Shown here piece after piece: positions 32,926-41,429 of a stretch of DNA of 64,000 bases. Origin of the DNA: Jeotgalibacillus terrae (GTDB lineage Bacteria; Bacillota; Bacilli; Bacillales; Jeotgalibacillaceae); assembly GCF_016908195.1 (NCBI RefSeq), contig NZ_JAFBDK010000002.1:1-64000 (forward strand), read 5' to 3'. The stretch's first letter is position 1. Every line of letters begins with the position of its first letter. The position numbers and the translations under genes were made by a program. The notes below the pieces were generated by a model. It was not told where the DNA came from and did not search any database. It worked only from the letters and a program-made list of their open reading frames with translations.

Positions 32926-34068
32926 TTAACTTTGAATTGGTACATTGATACTGATTGTCGTACCTTCGCCTGGTTTGGATTGAACATGCATCTTTCCTGA
33001 TACGAGTTCAACCCTTTCTTTCATTCCGATCATGCCATATGAGCCCTGCTTTTTCTCTGAAGGATCAAATCCCTTACCGTCGTCCTTAATGATTGCATTA
33101 ACGCAATCCGGACGTATCTCGACTTTCACACTGACTTCACGTGCTTCTGCATGCTTGATCGCATTTTGAACGGCTTCCTGAATCAGTCTGAAGAGCGAGA
33201 CTTCATATTTTGGATCTAATCTTGATTCTTCCCCAATTTGCTTAAATGATAACTTAGCACCATTACTATACTCTTCGATAGTACTTAAGTATTTTCTGAG
33301 GGTCGGAACAAGACCAAGGTCATCGAGCGCCATCGGTCGAAGGTCGTAGATAATTCTCCGTACCTCTGACAATGCTGAGCGGACCATCTTTTTATAACTT
33401 TTGATTTCATTGATGGCTTCTTCAGTGCCTTTATCTCTGAATACACGTTCGATCAGATCGGATCTCATGAGTACGTTTGCCATCATCTGAGCCGGACCGT
33501 CGTGTATTTCCCGGGAAAGTCTTTTACGTTCTTCTTCCTGGGCTTCAATAATCTGCATCCCGAAAAGCTGTTTCTGCGCTGCATCTTCAAGCGCTGCACC
33601 GACTTTTCTTAAATCACTGTTCAGGTAGCTGAGTACAACAGTAATTTGAGTCACAAGATTTTCAGCCCGGTCAATGGTTTCAACCATGTTCTGTAAGCGG
33701 CGTTCAAGATCGTCTCTTCTTTCACGCAGCTGTTTTTCTTCCTGTCTGTTAACCGAGAGTTTCATTTGAAGATCATGCGCCGTCTCGTATGCCTGACGGA
33801 CCTGTTCTTCAGAAAAGTCTTTGAAATGATGACTGACTTCCGCAAGGCGCTTTCTTGCAAATCGTGTGCGCCTTTCAAGATCGTCACCTGTATAGATCAC
33901 ACTTGCAATTTTTTCACGAATCAGACCAAGCTCTGAAATGAGCCGGTCATACTCATTGCGTGTCTGCTCACCGATTTCAAAAATTTCTGATTTACTCTGG
34001 TCCACAGTCTCTATCATTTTACCCAGTATCGAATCGAGTACCTGGGTATCTATACTATTTGCGGACAC
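32926..34068 (-). CDS. degS: Sensor histidine kinase DegS
   Basis: 380-residue cytoplasmic histidine kinase. The N-terminal DegS sensor domain (coiled coil, about 1-170) precedes the HisKA_3 box [20 protein letters not shown] with the phospho-histidine at residue 189, the same number as in B. subtilis DegS. The ATPase domain follows ([36 protein letters not shown]). The GTG at 34068 is chosen as start: SD AAAGGAG lies 7 nt upstream, and the ATG at 34095 would lie before the SD. A promoter and a palindrome precede it. Confidence 0.96.
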   Translation of the reverse strand: MSANSIDTQVLDSILGKMIETVDQSKSEIFEIGEQTRNEYDRLISELGLIREKIASVIYTGDDLERRTRFARKRLAEVSHHFKDFSEEQVRQAYETAHDLQMKLSVNRQEEKQLRERRDDLERRLQNMVETIDRAENLVTQITVVLSYLNSDLRKVGAALEDAAQKQLFGMQIIEAQEEERKRLSREIHDGPAQMMANVLMRSDLIERVFRDKGTEEAINEIKSYKKMVRSALSEVRRIIYDLRPMALDDLGLVPTLRKYLSTIEEYSNGAKLSFKQIGEESRLDPKYEVSLFRLIQEAVQNAIKHAEAREVSVKVEIRPDCVNAIIKDDGKGFDPSEKKQGSYGMIGMKERVELVSGKMHVQSKPGEGTTISINVPIQS

Positions 34069-34108
34069 GTGCAGACTCCTTTCTCTCGTATACATGTCTT
34101 TACAAAAA

Positions 34109-34137
34109 ATTATACTGTTAAACCAGTAAAATTGAAA
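34109..34137 (-). promoter_or_regulatory. Sigma-A promoter of degS-degU
   Basis: Minus strand -35 TTTCAA (34132-34137), 17-nt spacer, perfect -10 TATAAT (34109-34114). Confidence 0.75.
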
Positions 34138-34142
34138 GTATT

Positions 34143-34163
34143 GTGGTAAATAAACTTTACCAC
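34143..34163. promoter_or_regulatory. Palindrome upstream of the degS promoter
   Basis: Perfect 8-bp inverted repeat GTGGTAAA-TAAAC-TTTACCAC beginning 6 bp upstream of the degS -35. Not followed by a T-tract, so an operator is likelier than a terminator. The rest of the 300-bp divergent gap (34069-34395) holds only promoters. Confidence 0.55.
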
Positions 34164-34353
34164 CGCAACATGTCGAAATTACTCAAAAAAGAAGCTATTT
34201 TAAGATACCTTTTTGGCCCCGGTTTATTAAATAAGACCTTATCTATTATAACATCATCACTTTGTCGCGATATTAAAGTTGCATTACAAATGACGCATAT
34301 GACATTTCACCTTTATTTCATCTCTGCAAAAAATGACGCAGGAGCACGTTTCT

Positions 34354-34362
34354 TGTTATAAT
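34354..34362 (+). promoter_or_regulatory. Extended -10 promoter of yvyE
   Basis: TGTTATAAT gives a perfect -10 (34357-34362) with the TGN extension; no good -35. The start codon is 34 nt downstream. Confidence 0.55.
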
Positions 34363-34395
34363 TGTGTAACAAACACACAGATAAAGGAGCAAAAT

Positions 34396-35034
34396 ATGCT
34401 TAAAAAGTATCTAACCGTCGCGGGAGAAAGTGAAAGTGAGATCGTTATTCAAAAGTCCCGCTTTATCACCTATACAAAACGCACTGAAACAGAAGAAGAG
34501 GCTCAGGCGTTTATTCAGGAAATTAAAAAGAAACATTCTTCCGCCAATCACAATTGTTCAGCCTATATGATCGGAGAACACGATCTGATCCAAAAAGCCA
34601 ATGATGACGGTGAGCCGTCCGGGACTGCAGGCGTTCCGATGCTTGAAGTGTTAAAGAAACAGGGTCTAAAGGACACAACTGTTGTGGTGACGCGTTACTT
34701 CGGGGGTATTAAGCTTGGTGGCGGCGGTCTGATCCGTGCATATGGCAAGTCGGTTACTGAAGGATTAAAAGCAGCAGGAATCGTTGAACGGTCACTGAAC
34801 AGAATCATGACGTCTAAAATGGATTACACATGGCTTGGTAAAGTTGAGAATGAAGTGCGCTCTTCTCCATATCCTTTAAAAGAGATTCACTATCTTGAAG
34901 ATGTAGCAGTTGAAACGTATGTTGAAGAAGATGAAATTGATTCTTTTACAGCCTGGATGACAGAACTGACTAACGGGCAGGCTGTCATTGAACAGGGTGA
35001 AATGGTTTACCGGGAGCAAATTGTAACCGAATAA
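34396..35034 (+). CDS. yvyE: YvyE, IMPACT/YigZ family protein
   Basis: 212-residue protein of the UPF0029/IMPACT family, with the signature block DDGEPSGTAGVPMLEVL and VVTRYFGGIKLGGGGLIRAY in the N-terminal domain and a small ferredoxin-like C-terminal domain. Eukaryotic IMPACT modulates translation control; the bacterial role is unsettled. The start at 34396 follows SD AAAGGAG with 7-nt spacing; the longer upstream frame runs through the promoter. Divergent from degS, as in B. subtilis. Confidence 0.95.
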   Translation: MLKKYLTVAGESESEIVIQKSRFITYTKRTETEEEAQAFIQEIKKKHSSANHNCSAYMIGEHDLIQKANDDGEPSGTAGVPMLEVLKKQGLKDTTVVVTRYFGGIKLGGGGLIRAYGKSVTEGLKAAGIVERSLNRIMTSKMDYTWLGKVENEVRSSPYPLKEIHYLEDVAVETYVEEDEIDSFTAWMTELTNGQAVIEQGEMVYREQIVTE

Positions 35035-35045
35035 TCGACAATTGT

Positions 35046-35060
35046 AATGAAAGTTTCATT
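35046..35060. promoter_or_regulatory. Perfect palindrome before the LCP gene
   Basis: AATGAAAGTTTCATT, a 7-1-7 perfect palindrome 9 nt after the yvyE stop and 20-50 nt upstream of a possible -10 (TAAAAT, 35091-35096). A candidate operator. Confidence 0.45.
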
Positions 35061-35188
35061 TTACTGATAGCGGGAAAACAAGTAAAATAGAGATTGGCGA
35101 TTGTTTTGCCGCTCTATGACAGGTTTTCCCGGTCATAAGAAACGAAGATCATGATTTGGAAATCCCGAGTAAAGGAGCCACTCGAAAT

Positions 35189-36271
35189 ATGGACAGAAAA
35201 ACGTATAAGAAAAAGGCGAAAGCAAAGCGCATCAGGAAAGTGATGCTGATGGTGGGTATCCCGCTGCTTTTAATCGCTGTATCCGGGCTAGTATACGGTG
35301 GCTATCTGTATACGAAAGCTCAAAATGTGGCTGATGATTCTTTCGAAGAAGTTGAAGGAAGAGACCAGTCAGAACTTCGCGAAAAAGAAGTTGATCCTGA
35401 TGTTGATAATGTATCGGTTTTGTTTCTTGGTGTAGACGGAAGTGATGTCCGTGAAGAAGCTGCCGGATTTGAAAACGGCACAACACGTACAGATGCGATT
35501 ATCCTGGCTACATTAAATAATGATGATAAATCAGTCAAATTGACAAGTATTCCACGTGATACACTTGCTTACATTCCTGAAGTGGATTACGAAGATAAAA
35601 TCAATCATGCACACGCATTCGGCGGACCTAAGGCTTCAATGGAAGCTGTTGAAGAACTGCTTGATGTACCGGTTGACTATTATGTACGTATGAACTTCTA
35701 TGCATTTATGGATGTAGTAAATGCACTGAATGGCGTTGAAGTGGATGTACCTTTTAATATGTATGAAATGAACTCGGATGACCAGAAAGATGCGATCTTC
35801 CTTGAAGAAGGCCGTCAGACAGTAGATGGTGAAGAAGCACTTGCTTTTGTCCGCTCAAGACATATGGATAGTGACATTGCCCGCGGCGAACGCCAGCAGG
35901 AAGTCATTGACGCTATTCTTGATAAAGCAAAATCTGCCGGTTCGATTAACCGCTACGCTGATGTGATTGATGCAGTCGGCGACAATATGAAAACAAATAT
36001 GAGATTCTCAGAGATGAGAGCATTTATGTCTTACGCATTGAACTCTAACCTGTCAGTTGATATGCATACATTGGCTGGTGAAGGCGTTATGTATGACGGT
36101 GTCTACTATTATGAAGCTTATGAAGAAGAACTCGAAACAGTCCGCGCTGACCTGCGCGAACACCTGGGACTCTCATCATTCGTCTCAAACGATGAGTCAT
36201 CAAGCCTGACAGAAGACAACACGTACAGTGAAAGTGAAACAGCCCAGGAAGATGAAGACTCAGAATGGTAA
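35189..36271 (+). CDS. tagV: LCP-family cell-wall polymer ligase (TagV-like)
   Basis: 360-residue LytR-CpsA-Psr protein. An N-terminal cytoplasmic basic stretch and one TM helix (about 12-37) place the catalytic domain (about 75-300) outside. Conserved parts are RTDAIILATLNN, KLTSIPRDTLAYIP, KINHAHAFGG, and the late VRSRHMDSDIARGERQQEVI. LCP enzymes transfer undecaprenyl-linked teichoic acid or other polymers to peptidoglycan. The acidic C-terminal tail is rich in E, S and T. The position between yvyE and tagO corresponds to B. subtilis yvhJ (tagV); assignment to TagV rather than TagT/TagU rests on that synteny. SD AAAGGAG. Confidence 0.88.
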   Translation: MDRKTYKKKAKAKRIRKVMLMVGIPLLLIAVSGLVYGGYLYTKAQNVADDSFEEVEGRDQSELREKEVDPDVDNVSVLFLGVDGSDVREEAAGFENGTTRTDAIILATLNNDDKSVKLTSIPRDTLAYIPEVDYEDKINHAHAFGGPKASMEAVEELLDVPVDYYVRMNFYAFMDVVNALNGVEVDVPFNMYEMNSDDQKDAIFLEEGRQTVDGEEALAFVRSRHMDSDIARGERQQEVIDAILDKAKSAGSINRYADVIDAVGDNMKTNMRFSEMRAFMSYALNSNLSVDMHTLAGEGVMYDGVYYYEAYEEELETVRADLREHLGLSSFVSNDESSSLTEDNTYSESETAQEDEDSEW

Positions 36272-36272
36272 C

Positions 36273-36303
36273 AAAAAGAGCGCCCAGCCGGCGCTCTTTT
36301 TTA
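36273..36303 (+). terminator. Terminator after the LCP gene
   Basis: AAAAAGAGCGCC-CAGCC-GGCGCTCTTTTTT, an 11-bp stem with flanking A/T runs, probably bidirectional. Confidence 0.92.
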
Positions 36304-36391
36304 TATCTATCTTTTATTTATTGATAAGTCTACGGTATAGTGAATTAAAATAATATATTGCTACAACCATTTTCTATAAAATAAACTGAGG

Positions 36392-36542
36392 TTCATTGTA
36401 GTGGAAGGTGGAGACTCCAGCAGGGGAAGCGTGACAGCTGAGACCCCGCAGATGCTAAGCGTCGAGGAGGCTCACCGGGTCCACAAGACGGGCTAGCCAC
36501 TTGGAAAGCATCCGCCTGTCACGCAGCGAGCCGGTTTCTTCC
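36392..36542 (+). repeat. Type-3 element, copy c
   Basis: GTGGAAGGTGGAGACTCCAG, GGGAAGCGTGACAGCTGAGA, CCCCGCAGATGCTAAGCGTC, GAGGAGGCTCACCG, then a diverged 3' half (GGAAAGCATCCGCC ...). It lies between the convergent LCP and tagO genes; no gene is seen in 36272-36581. Confidence 0.82.
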
Positions 36543-36544
36543 AC

Positions 36545-36579
36545 AAAAAAAGTTGAGACATCTGCGTCTCAACTTTTTT
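36545..36579 (-). terminator. Terminator after tagO
   Basis: AAAAAAAGTTGAGAC-ATCTGC-GTCTCAACTTTTTT, 14-bp stem directly after the tagO stop. Confidence 0.92.
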
Positions 36580-36581
36580 AT

Positions 36582-37631
36582 CTATTCCCGCGCATTCCTC
36601 ACGCGCATTAATTTCATTAATGGTCTGTAATCTTTCCCAACAAGTCCGATGCTTTCTGCAAAAAGCTCAATTGCAATCAGCATGACACCAATCACTAATA
36701 CTGAACCCCATACTGTAGACATCGAGAAGATCAGTGCAGACATTCCGAATGTTGCAGCAATCGCATAGATGATCAATACAGTCTGCTTATGAGAATAACC
36801 AAGCGCCAGCAATCTGTGATGCAAGTGGTTTTTATCAGGTGCAGATAATGGCTGCTTATTAACAAAACGTCTCAAGATCGCAAAGAATGTATCAGAGATC
36901 GGTACACCAAGCACAATAATTGGAATGATCAGTGAGATCACTGTTACGTTTTTGAACCCAAGCAGGGCAATCACTGAAATCGCAAATCCGAGGAATAGTG
37001 CCCCCGTGTCACCCATAAAGATTTTTGCCGGATGAAAGTTGTAGACTAGGAATCCGAGTACACTTGCGAAAAGCAGCATGCCGATTGCCATAACGAAAAT
37101 GTTTCCGTCAAGCAGGGCCATCAGACTGATTGTCCCAAGTGCAATAGAAGATACACCTGCAGCCAGTCCATCAAGTCCGTCAATCAGGTTCACTGCGTTT
37201 GTAATACCAACAATCCAAAGGACTGTCATCGGAATACTGAACAACCCGAATTCAAGCTGGCCGCCAAACGGCAGGTTGATATATTCAAGCTGAATGCCTC
37301 CAAGAACAACAACGAGCGCTGCAGCAATCTGTCCAAGCAGCTTCACTTTTGCAGAAAGTTCACGCATATCATCGAGCACGCCGACAATAATAATGATGAT
37401 ACTTCCGAAAAGCAGCGGCCAAGCAGCTTCATTTTGAGGATTGATCAATACAAATCCAATCACAAAACTGAGGAAAATCGCCAGTCCTCCGAGTCTTGGC
37501 ATAATCTTCTGGTGGACTTTTCTGTAATTCGGTTTATCAGTAGCGCCTATTTTAAAGGCAAGTTTTTTTACAATCGGTGTAAGAATAATCGAGCTGATAA
37601 AGACGATCAGCAGATTCGTTAAAAAAATCAT
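36582..37631 (-). CDS. tagO: TagO/WecA-type undecaprenyl-phosphate GlcNAc-1-phosphate transferase
   Basis: 349-residue polytopic membrane enzyme of the MraY/WecA family that starts wall polymer synthesis by adding GlcNAc-1-P to undecaprenyl phosphate. Visible are the cytoplasmic motifs RKVHQKIMPRLGG, VGVLDDMRELSAK (DD motif), NLIDGLDGLAAG, FMGDTGALFLG and the HHRLLALGYSHKQ loop with its histidines. About ten membrane segments are predicted. SD GAGGAGG. In SLH-bearing bacilli this enzyme primes the secondary cell-wall polymer, in B. subtilis the teichoic acid; both fit here. Confidence 0.94.
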   Translation of the reverse strand: MIFLTNLLIVFISSIILTPIVKKLAFKIGATDKPNYRKVHQKIMPRLGGLAIFLSFVIGFVLINPQNEAAWPLLFGSIIIIIVGVLDDMRELSAKVKLLGQIAAALVVVLGGIQLEYINLPFGGQLEFGLFSIPMTVLWIVGITNAVNLIDGLDGLAAGVSSIALGTISLMALLDGNIFVMAIGMLLFASVLGFLVYNFHPAKIFMGDTGALFLGFAISVIALLGFKNVTVISLIIPIIVLGVPISDTFFAILRRFVNKQPLSAPDKNHLHHRLLALGYSHKQTVLIIYAIAATFGMSALIFSMSTVWGSVLVIGVMLIAIELFAESIGLVGKDYRPLMKLMRVRNARE

Positions 37632-37697
37632 AAGTTTCCTCCTCGAAAACGGTCCGCTTTCATAAATGGAAAATGATTGATTTCACTTTCCATGCAG

Positions 37698-37706
37698 ATT
37701 ATAGCA
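37698..37706 (-). promoter_or_regulatory. Extended -10 promoter of tagO
   Basis: Minus strand TGCTATAAT: perfect -10 with TGN extension, about 65 nt before the start codon. The remainder of 37632-37837 is AT-rich and holds no gene. Confidence 0.6.
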
Positions 37707-37837
37707 CAAGTTGTCATAAAAAGAGAACAGTTTCCCAAACTTTATATCGTTGGTCCTACCACTTCTTCATTGAACAGACGATTTAATCAGGTATAAGTTT
37801 CACTTTTTCAGTTTTTTTCTGTTAAAGCTGTGCAGAT

Positions 37838-39352
37838 TCAACGATGACCTTTAACAACACTTATCATTTTATTGAGTAATTTCTTTGACTGATCTGTCCA
37901 TATCACTAATATCAGGTAGCCTGCTGCGAGGATCAAAGCGGATAAGATAAGGCTCAGTAATCCGCTGATTGCGTGCATATACTTAAAAATACCCCCTAAT
38001 GCAACAGATAAAACTAGTATCTTCATGAGTGGTTTGCCAGCATTCGGTACCAGCCCCATCTTCATTTTTGCCATCACAAGAAGCATCACAAGCTGTGTGA
38101 GGCCGCTGATCGTCATTCCCCAGGCAATAGCTGCAGCACCAATGGTTCCGGTTAACAGGAAGATCACGCTAATATTAACAGCAAAAACATTGATCGCACC
38201 AATCCATACTGCAAGCCAGTTCAGGTTATGGGCATAAAAGAATCTCGTCAGGTACACATTAAGTGCATGTGACGTCATGCCGATCACAAAGATCTTAAGA
38301 AGGTCAGCTGTAATAACTGAATCTTCACTGCTAAAGGCACCGTATTCGAACACAATCCCAATCAATGCATTTGCATGAAAATAAACAAAGACTGATGCCG
38401 GAACAATCAGCAGACATAAATATGTAATACCTTTAGTATACATCTGCTGCAGTTCCTGCGTTTCTTTTTTCACAGCCATCTGACTGATTAATGGAAATAG
38501 TACAGTTGTCACAGCTGTGATAAGAATGCTCTGAGGGATCTGTATGAGCTTTGATGAGTAGTTCAATGCTGAAATCGTTCCCTCTCCCATACCGGAAGCA
38601 AAAACACGCTGAAGCAGAAAGTAAAGCTGGATTGTTGCCCCGCCGATTAAAATCGGCAGTGCACGCCAAAGATACCTCTTCATCAGTCCTTCAGATCCGC
38701 CGCTAAAGGCCGTCTCCAGTGATAAATGGCGTTTCTTCAGCTCTGCTAAAAGATAGCCATACATCAAAATGGCCGCTGCAAGCACCGACCACGCATACGC
38801 ATCAATACCGATCACCGGCATAAACGCGACAGCCCCGCCTACATACACAATGTTAAATAAAAGCGGTGCGAGTGCTGAAGCTTTATAAAATCTGTTGGCA
38901 TTCAGGTAGCCGGTAAACAGCATAGACACCGTTAAAAAGAACGTGCCAAGCGACATGATCCTGAATAAATCAGCAGTCAGCGTCTGCGTTCCATCGGCCA
39001 TCCCGCTGAAAAACAGACGGATAAATAAATCAGGTACTAAAAAAAAGAGCAGCGAACACCCTGCTGCTGCTAGACCTGTATATGTAAAAATAACCGATGC
39101 CGCTTTTCTTTTACCCTGATCAACTTCATTTGTATAAACGCTGATAAAAGCGGTCGTCAGCGCCCCGCCTGCTGCAAGGTAAATAAAGTTCGGAATCGTG
39201 TAAGCAGTAATAATCGCATCAGCCTCTGCACTCCTGCCAAAATGAACTCCAATGGCTACTTCCCTCAGAAAACCGATCAGCCTGGCAATCAGATTAATGA
39301 CTGCCACACTGCCGATTATTGCTGCGATCTGACGTGGTGTAAATGATTTCAT
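37838..39352 (-). CDS. MurJ/MVIN-family lipid-linked polysaccharide flippase
   Basis: 504-residue membrane protein with about 14 TM helices and the MVIN-family N-terminal features (INLIARLIGFLREVAIGVHF, FGRSAEADAIITAYTIPNFI) and the mid-domain ALNYSSKLIQIPQSILITAV. The family moves lipid-linked precursors across the membrane. As the last gene of a glycosyltransferase operon with csaB it is more likely a polymer-unit flippase (Wzx-like role) than the main lipid II flippase. Start: Met at 39352 (GGATGA 5 nt upstream); ATG at 39361 is the alternative. The preceding gene ends at 39366. Confidence 0.88.
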   Translation of the reverse strand: MKSFTPRQIAAIIGSVAVINLIARLIGFLREVAIGVHFGRSAEADAIITAYTIPNFIYLAAGGALTTAFISVYTNEVDQGKRKAASVIFTYTGLAAAGCSLLFFLVPDLFIRLFFSGMADGTQTLTADLFRIMSLGTFFLTVSMLFTGYLNANRFYKASALAPLLFNIVYVGGAVAFMPVIGIDAYAWSVLAAAILMYGYLLAELKKRHLSLETAFSGGSEGLMKRYLWRALPILIGGATIQLYFLLQRVFASGMGEGTISALNYSSKLIQIPQSILITAVTTVLFPLISQMAVKKETQELQQMYTKGITYLCLLIVPASVFVYFHANALIGIVFEYGAFSSEDSVITADLLKIFVIGMTSHALNVYLTRFFYAHNLNWLAVWIGAINVFAVNISVIFLLTGTIGAAAIAWGMTISGLTQLVMLLVMAKMKMGLVPNAGKPLMKILVLSVALGGIFKYMHAISGLLSLILSALILAAGYLILVIWTDQSKKLLNKMISVVKGHR

Positions 39353-39365
39353 ATGATTCATCCAT

Positions 39366-39845
39366 TCAGTTTTGATCGATAAACTCCTCAAGAATAGACA
39401 GGATCTTCACTCGTCCGCTTTGAAACGGCTTTGGCTCAAACGTTTTCACCTGTTCAAGCACATCAGCAAAATCCTGTTCGTCATTCCATTCGAGAATATG
39501 ACCAGAGTCATAAAACTGTCCGACAATCTCAAGCTGGTGATCATCATTATGCTCCCCATACTTCTTCAGACGCGGCGCAGCAATCATCTTTTTTCCGATC
39601 TTAATGCCAGTCGTAATTGAGCCTGTGCCGCCGTGTGTGACAATGAGAGACGCTTTGTCGTACATCTCTTCCATCTCTTTGTAAGACATGAAAGGAATCA
39701 TCTTCATACTTTTCGTTTTAAATGAAGTATGACCACTCTGCACGATGACTTCTTCACTGATCCGTCCGGCTTTTATCTGTTCTTCAATTTGTTCAAGTAA
39801 TCGTTTAAAGGGCAGCTCATGGGTGCCCAACACAACAAAAATCAA
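39366..39845 (-). CDS. PssE/Alg13-like glycosyltransferase subunit
   Basis: 159-residue protein matching the C-terminal, nucleotide-sugar-binding half of a GT28-type transferase (PssE, EpsF, Alg13 group). It begins (I/M)IFVVLGTHELPFKRLLEQI and carries the sugar-nucleotide loop SLIVTHGGTGSITTGIKIGK. It works as a heterodimer with the membrane-associated PssD partner encoded just upstream. The TTG at 39845 is chosen as start: it overlaps the PssD stop codon (TTGA), has a G-rich SD and starts at the conserved family N-terminus, whereas the ATG at 39899 lies inside pssD. Confidence 0.87.
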   Translation of the reverse strand: MIFVVLGTHELPFKRLLEQIEEQIKAGRISEEVIVQSGHTSFKTKSMKMIPFMSYKEMEEMYDKASLIVTHGGTGSITTGIKIGKKMIAAPRLKKYGEHNDDHQLEIVGQFYDSGHILEWNDEQDFADVLEQVKTFEPKPFQSGRVKILSILEEFIDQN

Positions 39846-40318
39846 TAGATTGAACCCCCATGCACCGCTTTCGGATAATGCTCTTTCATCGTCTCCCATT
39901 GCACGATAAATAAGTCGGCAATCGGATACACCATTCTTCCCGATAGCGTAGGTGTTGTAGTTTTGGCAAAGCTTTCAATAAAAACGACCTTTTTACCGAA
40001 CATCTTTGCGATATAGCACATAGGTACTGCAGTATGCGCACCCGTCGTTACAATGACATCCGGCTTTATTTTAAAGAAATAAATAAAGGACATGATGACG
40101 TTGTACGAAAACTTGAATAAGTACTTAATTGGATAATTCCTCGCACCATATACGAGAAATGACATATGATACTGGGATTTTAACTCCTCGGTAATCACTG
40201 ATTTCTCGGTAATAATATGATAGTCGTATTTCTCAAATAACGGTTTCAGCTGTAAAAGCTGGGTCAGGTGTCCACCCACTGATGATATGAAGAGCACCTT
40301 TTTATTCCGTGACGCCAT
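39842..40318 (-). CDS. PssD/Alg14-like glycosyltransferase subunit
   Basis: 158-residue partner of PssE. The N-terminus (KKVLFISSVGGHLTQLLQLK) is the conserved glycine-rich Alg14 loop; the middle has a membrane-associating hydrophobic stretch (YNVIMSFIYFFKIKPD) and VVTTGAHTAVPMCYIAKMFG. Together PssD and PssE transfer a sugar to a lipid-linked acceptor on the cytoplasmic face. The start at 40318 is set by SD GGAGGG; the frame stays open far upstream inside the GT4 gene. It overlaps pssE by 4 nt, so translation is coupled. Confidence 0.88.
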   Translation of the reverse strand: MASRNKKVLFISSVGGHLTQLLQLKPLFEKYDYHIITEKSVITEELKSQYHMSFLVYGARNYPIKYLFKFSYNVIMSFIYFFKIKPDVIVTTGAHTAVPMCYIAKMFGKKVVFIESFAKTTTPTLSGRMVYPIADLFIVQWETMKEHYPKAVHGGSIY

Positions 40319-40322
40319 TGTG

Positions 40323-41429
40323 TTACCCTCCATTAGGAAAATAAAGCTGCCCGAGCTTCTGAATGACACGCGTTTCGTCATTTTCCGCTGCACGTTGTAA
40401 TCCATTTTCCCGCAGCTTTTCCCTGTAAGAAGGATCTGACAGTACAGTCCGAATTCCCTCTGCCAGTGAAGCAGCGTTTTTCGGTTCGACCAGATGTCCT
40501 GCCTGCTGATCCAGTAAATATGGCAAACCGCCAGTACGGCTTGCAATCACAGGTGTGCCGCATGACATCGCTTCAAGCGCTACAAGCCCGAAACCTTCAA
40601 TATGAGAAGGCAGGACAAACGCATCTGAAGCTGACATCCATTCAGCCAGTTCCTTTTGATTTTTCGTTCCTACATATCTTACCACATCATCAAGGTTTCG
40701 TTTACTAATCTCTTCCTGAAGTTCAGTAAAATATCCGGGACTTTTCTTCGCTCCGATCAGATACAGCTTCGACTGATCAAATGCTCCGTCTTTTTTCAGC
40801 AGATCGATTGCTTCTATTAAGTCAGATAAGCCTTTTTGTTTAATCATATTCCCCACAAAAAGGATCGCCTTTTCCTGCTCATTGATGCCGAGCTTACTAC
40901 GCACCTGCTGCTTTTCATGAGCTTTAAATACAGAGCGGTTTACACCCATATTTAACAGTTCAAGCTTTTGGCTCGGCGCATCAAATTCCTGTGCAATCGT
41001 GTCATACAGTTGATTACCGACTGCAATCGTATGATCAGCATTTTTAATAATATTTTTCGTCATTCGGTGAGTAATTGGTGAAATTCTCGCCATTTTATCA
41101 ATATCGCCGCCGTGCGCAGTAACGATCATATTCGTTTTATAGATTTTTTTATATAGCATGCCAAACAGACCGCTCGGGAAAACGTAATGGGCATGGACCA
41201 CGTCTGTTTTTTTACCTTTAGTCACGAGGTATAAAAGGTTTTTCAATGCCCATACGCCGTACTTTTTCAGAGCGTTTACTTTCCCTCCGCGCGGATCTTT
41301 AATGGCAATAACGTCTACATGATGGCCTTCTGCTCTCAGTGCTTCCACCTGGTTCTTCACAAATATCCCGAACGTCGGATGCGCTTTGGATGGATACATA
41401 TTCGTGATGACTGTAATTGTTTTAGGCAT
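40323..41429 (-). CDS. GT4-family glycosyltransferase
   Basis: 368-residue GT-B glycosyltransferase. Typical family 4 features are the N-terminal ITVITNMYPSKAHPTFGIFV, the middle VTAHGGDIDKMA and the C-terminal donor-site motif HIEGFGLVALEAMSCGTPVIASRTGG (E-x7-E). Donor and acceptor sugars cannot be read off. The start at 41429 overlaps the csaB stop by 8 nt and has SD GGAGGAG inside csaB, so coupling is likely. It stands second in the csaB-GT4-pssD-pssE-flippase operon, which probably builds a wall-associated polymer. Confidence 0.92.
   Translation of the reverse strand: MPKTITVITNMYPSKAHPTFGIFVKNQVEALRAEGHHVDVIAIKDPRGGKVNALKKYGVWALKNLLYLVTKGKKTDVVHAHYVFPSGLFGMLYKKIYKTNMIVTAHGGDIDKMARISPITHRMTKNIIKNADHTIAVGNQLYDTIAQEFDAPSQKLELLNMGVNRSVFKAHEKQQVRSKLGINEQEKAILFVGNMIKQKGLSDLIEAIDLLKKDGAFDQSKLYLIGAKKSPGYFTELQEEISKRNLDDVVRYVGTKNQKELAEWMSASDAFVLPSHIEGFGLVALEAMSCGTPVIASRTGGLPYLLDQQAGHLVEPKNAASLAEGIRTVLSDPSYREKLRENGLQRAAENDETRVIQKLGQLYFPNGG

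Noticed and set aside
39846-39899. ATG start for the PssE-like gene at 39899
   Set aside because: The 18 extra residues lie inside pssD and are unlike the family N-terminus; the TTG at 39845 fits the coupled overlap.
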